From: Rhynchonema sp. JSB1_4
Taxonomy: Eukaryota; Nematoda; Chromadorea; Monhysterida; Xyalidae
Assembly (NCBI GenBank): GCA_030248065.1
Contig: JASAMV010008114.1
Span: forward strand, 47,482-111,481
Direction of reading: 5' to 3'
Length of the DNA: 64,000 nt
Shown here in pieces: positions 38,448-46,600 of this stretch. How positions within the stretch are numbered: position 1 is the stretch's first letter; every line of letters begins with the position of its first letter. The notes below the pieces were generated by a model. It saw nothing but the letters and a program-made list of their open reading frames with translations, did not search any database and had not been told where the DNA came from. A program made the position numbers and the translations under genes.

Positions 38448-38978
38448 AATAGAGCCCCCCCATAATACAGCCCCCCCCAAAAAGGGGTCAGTGAATTAAT
38501 AGAGCCCCCCCGGAATAGAGCCGCCCAAAGTAACATCCCCTATACAGTAGTGTTAGTGTATTAAGGCTTGATAGTGGTGCACAGGTACATTTATGCATAC
38601 CGTAAAAACCTAAATACAGCCCCCCCCGGAATAGAGCCCCCCCGTAATACAGCCCCCCCAAAAAAGGGGTCAGTGAATTAATAGAGCCCCCCCGGAATAG
38701 AGCCCCCCCTAAGTAACATCCCCTATACAGTAGTGTATTAAGGCTTGATAGTGGTGTACAGGTACATTTATGCACGTATACTGTTCGTTCAGAGCACATA
38801 ATACGCCTCTTATTGACGAATAGACACGAATAAATGCAATTACAAGCGAAAAAAACATCCTTTCAAACCCCTTTTTAGAGGTTTTTGGGGGTATTTTTGG
38901 GAACAATTTTTCAGGTTCGGGTCAGTGAATTAATAGAGGCCCCCCCGGAATAGAGCCCCCCCCAAAATGGGGTCAGTG

Positions 38979-39453
38979 CAGTGTTGGAGGTACTCTGGAG
39001 GGGGGGATACCTACTGTACCACGCTCAGAGAGGGGGGGATACCTACTGTACCAGAGCCGATGGCCTGGGGGGGGGGGGGGTTATGTACCTAGGGGGGGGT
39101 TTGGGGGAGGGGGGGGGTTAGGTTTTGGGGTGAAAATCTTTAATGTGTTTATTATGTGTGGAATCGTGTGAAAACGTGGTATTTGCGCGCGTAGCGCGCG
39201 AATTTTGGGTAATTTGAGGCAAAAACCACTGATTTTACACTAATTTGGCCATTTTGGTCAAAAATTGGCACTTTTTGGGCAAAATCGGGGGGGATACCTA
39301 CTGTACCGGGGTGAAAATCGGGGGGGATACCTACTGTACCATGCCAAACATCGGGGGGGATACCTACTGTACCAGGCGAGGGGGGGATACCTACTGTACT
39401 GGGGGGGGGGGGCTACCCCCCCCCCCAAACCCCCCCCCCCACCTCCAACACTG
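38979..39453. mobile_element. hAT-type element with internal 22 bp repeats
   Basis: Terminal inverted repeats CAGTGTTGGAGGT (38979) and its complement ending at 39453; 8 bp direct repeat GGTCAGTG on both sides (38971-38978, 39454-39461). Inside, GGGGGATACCTACTGTACC occurs six times, in two clusters around a long G run. No frame for a transposase. A reversed fragment lies at 40206-40388. Confidence 0.92.
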
Positions 39454-40205
39454 GGTCAGTGAGTTAATAGAGCCCCCCTTCTATCTATTTAGGTTTTTAC
39501 GGTACGCACGTTTGTTGTTCGTTCAGAGCACATAATACGCCTCTTATTGACGAATAGACACGAATAAATGCGATTACAAGCGAAAAACATCCTTTCAAAC
39601 CCCTTTTTAGGGGTTTTTGGGGGTATTTCTGGGAACAATTTTTTCAGGTTCGGGTCAGTGAATTAATAGAGGCCCCCGCGGAATAGAGCCCCCCCCCCCC
39701 GTAATAGAGCCCCCCAAAATGGGGTCAGTGAGTTAATAGAGCCCCCCTTCTATTTAGGTTTTTACGGTAAGAAGGGGGAGGATCTATTAATTCACTGACC
39801 CAATTTTGGGGCTCTATTCCGGGGGGGGCCTCAAAATTCACTGACCCGAACCTGAAAAATTGTTCCCAGAAATACCCCCAAAAACCCCTAAAAAGGGGTT
39901 TGAATTGAAAGTGTGTTTTTTTCGCTTGTAATCGCATTTATTCGTGTCTATTCGTCGATAAGAGGCTTATTTTGTGCTCTAACGAACAACAAACGTGCAT
40001 AAATGTCCTGTGCACTAGGGCTCGCGCGGAAAATTTTTTGAAGGACGGGAGAAGTTGGGGAAAATTCCCGTTTTCCCCAAGGGTCCGGGAATTCTTGGGG
40101 GAAATGGAAGTTTGGAATTTTGAAGGAAATGTCGCGGGAAATGGTTTTCTTCCAGAATTTTGAAGGACGGGAAATTGCGGGAAAAGCCTATTTCCCGCGG
40201 GAAAA

Positions 40206-40388
40206 ACTACGTTTTCACACGATTCCACACATAATAAAAACATTAAAGATTTTCACCCAAAAACCTGATCCCACCAACAACCTCCCCAAACCCCCGATAA
40301 CCCCCCAGGCCATCGGCTCTGATACAGTAGGTATCCCCCCTCTCCGAGCCCGGTACAGTAGGTATCCCCTCAAGTACCTCCAACACTG
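40206..40388. mobile_element. Reversed fragment of the 38979-39453 hAT family
   Basis: GTTTTCACACGATTCCACAC at about 40210 is the complement of 39150-39175, and the fragment ends ACCTCCAACACTG at 40388 like the full element. It retains two copies of the complement of the 22 bp internal repeat. The other end is missing, so it is truncated. Confidence 0.8.
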
Positions 40389-40620
40389 CCCTACCCCTAC
40401 CCGCCCCGCCAAAGTAGCCACAGCACTGCTTCTTATTGACGAATGGACACGAATAAATGCGATTGTAAGCGAAAAAACATCCTTTCAAACCTCTTTTTCG
40501 AGGTTTTTGCTGGTATTTCTGGGAATAATTTTTCGGATTCTGGTCAGTGAATTGATAGAGCCCCCGGAATTATAGAGCCCCCGTAATAGACCGTAAAAAC
40601 CTAAATACAAGGGGGCTCTA

Positions 40621-41080
40621 TTAAATCACTGACCCGAATCTGAAAAATTGCTCCCTGAAATACCCCTGAAAAAACCCTAAAATGGGGTTTTAGGATGTTA
40701 AACGGCCCCGAAAAAATGGACATTTTTGACTCAAAATGGCTCAAAATCGGTATTTTTTACCCCAAATAGGCAAAAAATCTCGCGCGACGCGCGGATTTAG
40801 TACGTCTGAGTACATTTGGTTTAATATCTAAAGTCGTGGGTCGACTCGTCCCGGAAAGTGTTTCTGTTTCAGAGAAGTAAGCGCGCGCACCCAAAGTCGA
40901 TTACTACCAGATATTGTAAACAACTGTACATGCGCAACGAAATTGCCGGAACAATTATAGGTCGCCTCAAGTGTTTAATTGAGTATTAGCCTTGTCAGCG
41001 ACAAGCAGCAGCATAATTTGGAGATTCAAATGGGACGCTAAGGTCGAGAAAAGTGAACAAAAACGACCTATCTGACCAAA
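40621..41080. other. Repeat remnant and upstream region of the TMED gene
   Basis: To about 40790 the sequence continues the C-run repeat family and a CTCGCGCGACGCGCG patch. The last 250 bp before the ATG at 41081 has no repeat and probably contains the promoter; I see no clear TATA box. Confidence 0.4.
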
Positions 41081-42556
41081 ATGAACATCAGTCATCTTTG
41101 TCGTGTCTTGTCGGCTTGGCTGTGGTGCTTGGTGTTACACGTGTCGCATGGAATTGAACTCACATTCGAATTGCCCGATAACGCCAATCAGTGCTTTTAT
41201 GAAGAAATCCCACAGGGTGAATCATCGACAGTTGAGATGCAGGTTGGTATCAAATTAAAACAATCGGTCCGGCAGGGCTGACCTGCCCGCATCACGTTTT
41301 ACGCACGCCTTGTTCTGGTTGGTTTGGAACATCTGAGTGGCCTCGGGCTCGGCCTCTACCGTATCGATTAGAAGGCTTTGTCATTATTTATTACAGGTTG
41401 TAACCGGTGGTCAATATGATGTGGACATGCGCATAGAGTCACCCACAGGCAAAGAATTGTACAAAGATGTTAGGAAACAATACGACACGTTCACGTGGAC
41501 TGCTGACACCACCGGTGCTTACAAGGTTGGCTTCTTGGCACGGAGAAGAGCATATCGTCGAAAGAAACAGGATTTTTAGTTCATATGAAGCTCACTTGCC
41601 TTGTGCATTTAAATCTCCATTTTTTGGTTCCAAAAAGACGTTCTGTAACGGGTGCCTAAATTAAGGCTAGACTGCAGAAAACACCAAAGCTTGGGCCACC
41701 GGAACTGAAAATCACTAGATACCAGATTTCAATGTTAAGTGCCAGTACCATGGCTAAATCTAGCAAAAAACACTGTCCTGAAGGCGAAGGCTGAAGATAA
41801 GGTTTGTGAAGTGGGTGATCATGTCCAAGATAATACCTTGACTCACCCAGAAAAGTGTTTTTTTCAGTGGTGCGCATTCATTAGTGGTTGATGAGCCTCG
41901 ACGCTTTAAACTCTGGACATATTCAAAGCATTACCGACAAGGGTCAAAAGTGCCCATTTATAATATAAAGTTACAATTTTAAGAAATCGCTGCAGGTTTG
42001 TTTCTCAAATGAATTCTCGACATTTTCGCACAAAATCGTCTACATGGACTGGGTGGTGGGCGATCACGACAAACTGCCCAATGTCGAACACAGGCTGTCA
42101 GCCATGACCATGGTGGGTGCAGTGCAATCGGGAACATTGTTGAAACATTATCAATTGGTTGAAAATTTGAAACTGAATCTGCACATTTCAGCTGGAATCC
42201 TCGTCAGAAGGCATTCACGAGCGATTGAAGATCGTTGATGACTACCAGACACATCATCGACTACGTGAGGCCACTGGTCGGTGCGAGACAGCTTTGTTAC
42301 CTTTGGAAATTAGAAGTAGTGAAATACATGACAAAATCATTACAATTCAGGTCGAAAACGCGCCGAGGATTTGAATGAGCGCGTGATGTACTGGTCCATC
42401 GGACAGACAGTTGTTGTTCTACTTATTGGAATCGGACAGGTCTTTTTTGTTTCGTTAAATGATAAGCTATGCATTCCAATATTTTCATTAAACTTTATTT
42501 AGGTGTTTGTGCTGCGATCATTTTTCACCGACAAACGCACTGCCGGTGGTTTCTGA
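41081..42556 (+). CDS. TMED/p24 family cargo receptor (TMED3/7-like)
   Basis: Six exons: 41081-41242, 41397-41525, 41996-42112, 42192-42276, 42351-42439 and 42503-42556, 636 bp in consistent phase, 211 residues. Signal peptide LSAWLWCLVLHVSHG, then a GOLD domain (IELTFELPDNANQCFYEE, with CFYE as the usual Cys site; VCFSNEFSTFSHKIVYMDW carries the second Cys). A coiled coil follows (HHRLREATGRKRAEDLNERV) and then a C-terminal membrane helix (MYWSIGQTVVVLLIGIGQVF). The cytosolic tail RSFFTDKRTAGGF has the FF signal for COPII binding. Known role: type I membrane cargo receptor cycling between ER and Golgi in COPI/COPII vesicles. The intron 3 contains TGAAACATT. Nothing is truncated. Confidence 0.95.
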
Positions 42557-43766
42557 AACTCGTGAAACCAGCGGGACACGCACACTGAGAGTTCGAATAT
42601 CAAAATGCCACTATTTATATAGTTGTTGTTGTGATATCGGTTGTTTTTTGTTGTTTGTTTTGTTTTTTGTCAGTGCGTTTTGATCGACTGTTTTTATCTG
42701 CGCTTTGCTACCAAAATGTTTTTTCTGCAACGGTATTTCCTTTTTATGCAAGGCAAAGGAAACAAACGACCCCACGTTATAACTCAACATCTGTTTGTGG
42801 TCGAGATTTCAGAAAACCAATGAAAGAGATTAAGTAAAGGCAAACTACACCAACATGAGTTCGATTTCGCAGCTGGCAGAATAGTGAAACATTCTGACGT
42901 GGCTGCTCATTTGGAAATGTTACACGTTGACGAATATAACGTGGAGCATGATGATTTTCTCTTTTCGTTTTGAACACACCCCACTTTCAAAATCGGGCTC
43001 ATGTTGGTGTAGTTTGCCTTTATGTGTCCTTGTTAACCAAGCAGGAATGTTTCAGTGACATGCTGGCAGCGCAAACTCACGCAGCTCACAGCGAGCATAT
43101 GAAACATTGTTGTTGCTATATTCCACAGGCAAACTTTGACACAGTTTATCAGCTGCGTGATGAATCGAAATTGTGATCTCGACCTCAACCAGAAGTTCAG
43201 TTTTAACACGGGGTCGTTTGTCACCTGGACCAAGAACAACATGAAACACTATAGCTAGCGCCGCATCAGATAATCTAATCCTGCTGAAATGTGAAGAAAT
43301 AACTCCTTTCTCAGACCCATTTTTGTTTGGTTGCCTCTCTTTATGATGTTTAGTATTGCCCCGCTTTCTTTCTCGGCAGTTACTCTGTGTCACTGCCTAA
43401 TATTTTGCTGGAGAGGCAAACTATTTTCCTGGTGGGTTGGCGGTTATGCTTTTGAGGGCGAAAATGCACAATAAAAATTTTTATACGTTGTTGATGTTTC
43501 ATGTAAACACTCACACCACTCAAAAATAATGTGAACTCGCTCCGCACGCGGGGTTTTCTGCCGATCGATTCATCGTTGTATTAGCGCAACAATTTTTGCA
43601 CATTCAACAGACAGCGGCTTGCGCGTTTGGCTGCTGGTTGTTTACGCCAAGGGCACACAGGCAAACAGTGATCCGTCTGTCGTGTGCAGTATTTCGCTGC
43701 TGTGCTCTGGTGTTTATGACCACAATTTGACATAGTTTCCGCAATTTGGCCGGTTTCCCCTGAACA
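42557..43766. other. Intergenic region between TMED and cyclase genes
   Basis: No gene supported. It contains the inverted-repeat elements at 42757-43222 and several TGAAACATT/AATGTTTCA words (42888, 43046, 43099) plus GATGTTTCA at 43493. The final 250 bp before 43767 would hold the cyclase promoter. Confidence 0.45.
42757..43222. repeat. Inverted-repeat element in TMED-cyclase intergenic
   Basis: Two pairs of inverted repeats are interleaved. The inner pair is 24 bp and perfect: 42836-42859 (AAAGGCAAACTACACC...) and 42998-43021. The outer pair is about 60 bp and imperfect (CAAACGACCCC near 42772 and GGGGTCGTTTG near 43203). It looks like one or two non-autonomous DNA elements; no TSD was identified. 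Confidence 0.65.
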
Positions 43767-46087
43767 ATGTCCAAATTCATTCATTTTCTCCTGGCCATCT
43801 CTCTAACTGCACATGGCGCATTTGTGAATCTGGAAGACTGCGATCTACTGGATCTATCCTGGCCATTTGATGCAGACACCATTTATTGGCCTGGTGCCAA
43901 GTCCTTCAAATTGGTCGATCCCAGTGGGGGTAAACGAGATATAAACCGTTTTGTATTCAGTAGATGTTGCATTAAAAATGATCATTTTCGGACTGCGACG
44001 TACCCCGTTCTTCTACACCGCGTACAATATGGAGGCGGCTGAGCACGGCGGTACGCATCTGGATGCACCCGTACATTTTGCTGAGGGCAAACACACCACC
44101 GATCAGGTTATTTATTGGTCGTCGCGGCATTCATTGTTGGGTTATCGTATCAGGCATCACGGAAATGCATTGGTTAAAGTGACTCTACAATTGAACGTTG
44201 ACCGCGTTTGTTTGCAGCCATTTTGTTAGAATATGAAGGCAGGGTGTCAGAAACCCAGATTTAGGGAATGGATTTTCAACTCGTTGCTTTGTGATGTTTC
44301 ACGGAGCCCACATATTTTCACAGGAGGAGAAAAAATGAAAAAAGTTTGAGGCGGGCCTGTGCAAGACAGAAGGTAATCCAATCTAAGATATTTTCAGCGT
44401 TTTATACACAGACGTTTCTCCGTTAAACGAGATATAAAGCATTGCACGAAACGCCAGGTGTGGCAAATAATAAACGAAACACTCCGAAAAATCAAGCCTT
44501 TTTGAAGCACCCTTTTACTGCTGTGTAATTTTAGGCATCTGTGGTGAATGAAATAAGTTGTCAATTGCAAATAAAAATCGTCTAACTATCCTGCGTTCAG
44601 GATGTGCTTTTCGTTTTTCAAAACCCTACACAGCTCACACAATGTTTACCACAACATGCGCAAGGCAGCCATTCCACAGCGCACACACAACGACAACACA
44701 CAGCCAGCACAGCGACAACACAGCAATGTTTCAGCTGGCCGGCTTTGTCGTGTGTGTGCGCTGTGGAATGGCTGCTTTGCGCATGTTGTAGTAAACACTG
44801 TGTGAGCTGTGTAGGGTTTTGAAAAACGAAAAGCACATCCTGAACGCAGGATAATTAGACGATTTTTATTTGCAATTGACAACTTATTTCATTCACCACA
44901 GATGCCTAAAATTACGCAGCAGTAAAAGGGTGCTTCAAAAAGGCTTGATTTTTCGGAGTGTTTCGTTTATCATTTGTCACACCTGGCGTTTCGTGCAATG
45001 CTTTATATCTCGTTTAACAGAGAAACGTCTGTGTATAAAACGCTGAAAATATCTTAGACTGGATTACCTTCTGTCTTGCACAGGCCCGCCTCAAACTTTT
45101 TTCATTTTTTCTCCTCCTGTGAAAATATGTGGGCTCCGTGAAACATCACAAAGCAACGAGTTGAAAATCCATTCCCTAAATCTGGGTTTCTGATACCTTG
45201 CCTTCATTTTCCAAAACAATGGCTGCCAGCAAACGCGGTCAACATTCAATTGTAGAGGCACTTTAAACAGATTCCGATCGACAGTCTGATCGGCGAGGCG
45301 TGTGTGATCGATGTGAGCTCGAAAGCTGCTGCCGATACAGATTATCAGTTATCGATTGATGACATCACAGGTTTCGAGCAGGTCCATGGCGTCACTGTCA
45401 ACGACTGTGTGCTGTTGATGCGCACTGACTGGTCGCTCAGGTGATGTTTCATGTGATCACTCGAAAACGTGTTTAAATATTTCCGTTTGTGAAGGATTGA
45501 AGCATCTATTAGCATTTTGCAGATGGCCAAACCGAACGGCATACCTAGGTACCGCTGACGACACGGCGAAGAATCTGCATTTTCCGGGTTTGTCAATTTT
45601 TGTCACACTCACCTCATGTCCATGACACAACTTGACCGGCAGTGCGCGTGTTGTGCAGGTGTGCACTCTGACACCGCACAATGGTTGGTCGACAACAGAC
45701 GACTTCGCGCGTTCGGTCTAGACACCGCCTCCATGGACTACGGTCAATCGAAAATGTTTCGCACGCATCAGGTGGGGCGCTTTCTGATTCTGCATTTGTG
45801 GCACCATCAAGATATGGGCTCAAAAACTATTGCAGATTTTCGGCGCCAAAAACATTCCCGGAATTGAGAACCTTTCCAATCTCGATCGTCTGCCGGCACG
45901 TGGTGCCACATTTGTCGGTGCGGTCATGAAGATCAAAGCGGGCAGTGGTGGTCCGATACGGGCGTTCGCCTTTGGACATCAGGGTCAATCTGACCCCTGT
46001 CGTCGGGCAGTCACTTCTGCTGCGACACAGTTGGATAATTCGCTGAGTGTGTGGGCCATTGTCATGATTTTGGCTATCGTGATCTAG
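43767..46087 (+). CDS. Secreted cyclase / kynurenine formamidase-like enzyme with hydrophobic C-tail
   Basis: Six exons: 43767-43929, 43961-44106, 45271-45440, 45523-45587, 45659-45771 and 45836-46087, 909 bp in phase, 302 residues. Signal peptide FIHFLLAISLTAHGAFV. Next comes LDLSWPFDADTIYWPG, then EHGGTHLDAPVHF with the HxGTHxDxPxH metal-binding motif of the cyclase/KynB family, and further family blocks YLGTADDTAKNLHFPG, AQWLVDNRR, GLDTASMDYGQS and NIPGIENLSNLDRLPARGA. Such enzymes hydrolyse amides or cyclic substrates; the substrate here is unknown. The protein ends in hydrophobic WAIVMILAIVI with no charged tail, as in GPI-anchor signals, so it may be surface bound (inference). Intron 2 is lengthened to 1.16 kb by a palindrome. 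It meets the GluCl gene tail to tail. Confidence 0.9.
44172..45267. mobile_element. 1.1 kb palindrome in intron 2 of the cyclase gene
   Basis: Two arms of about 500 bp are inverted copies around a spacer of about 48 bp (44695-44743). Outer ends read GGTTAAAGTG and, at the other side, CACTTTAAAC. Arms differ by a few bases. GATGTTTCA (44293) and its mirror TGAAACATC (45139) are in the arms and AATGTTTCA in the spacer. It has the form of a fold-back DNA element or MITE. It lies right up to the 3' splice site: the acceptor AG at 45269-45270 follows directly. Confidence 0.85.
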
Positions 46088-46094
46088 AAGTGCA

Positions 46095-46190
46095 GTAAAT
46101 TTCCAAATTCGCTGCCGCACAGTAAAGTACGCCCCATGGTTATAACTATGGGGCGTATTTTACTGTGCGGCTGTGAATTTGAAAATTTAC
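46095..46190. mobile_element. Short palindromic MITE 8 bp after the cyclase stop
   Basis: An almost perfect hairpin: GTAAATTTCCAAATTCGC... to its complement at 46190, meeting at GCCCCATGGTTATAACTATGGGGC. It is a shortened relative of the 970-1199 MITE. If transcribed it would form a stem of about 47 bp in the 3' UTR. Confidence 0.85.
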
Positions 46191-46600
46191 TACATTGTAT
46201 ATTGCCCAAGCATTTTATAGTTTTGATTTTCAGCCGACAAACTTCAGGATTTTATTTTCTTTGAGTAATTTGGTGCTTTATGTAAAAAAGCTTTTTATGG
46301 TGAATTTTTATTCAGAAAATCTGTGTGAAAAAATTTGGCATAGAAATGAAGACAGGTTCAGAAAAGACTGAGATCAGATCCGAGAGCATTTTGCGAGCAC
46401 GACATATTAATGCTAAAAACGCGGGTGCTAAATTCAGTCTAACATGCATATGTACAGAACACTGCTTTACTATCACTATTCAAGGATTTCCAATATTACA
46501 ACACATCTACAGAGCTGGAGCACCGAGTTGTAAAGCGCCTATAGCAACATGAATATCGCAGCGGACAAGTAGAATCACATTTCGTTTTCAGCAACGCAGC
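46191..46600. other. Intergenic region between convergent cyclase and GluCl genes
   Basis: No gene supported. T/A-rich sequence that should contain both 3' ends. I see no strong terminator or repeat. Confidence 0.4.

Larger units (their letters stand above)
37300..40620. repeat. Nested C-run repeat zone bounded by TACCGTAAAAACC
   Basis: Units start or end with TACCGTAAAAACCTAAATA or its complement (near 37300, 38600, 39500, 39765, 40590). They contain strings of AATAGAGCCCCCC and ATACAGCCCCCC and the words GGTCAGTGAATTAATAGAG. A second block with TTATTGACGAATAGACACG is present at least four times, in both orientations. Two hAT-type elements are inserted in it. The inverted boundaries suggest a family of non-autonomous DNA transposons; C/G runs of 7-14 make it prone to G-quadruplex formation. 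Confidence 0.8.
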
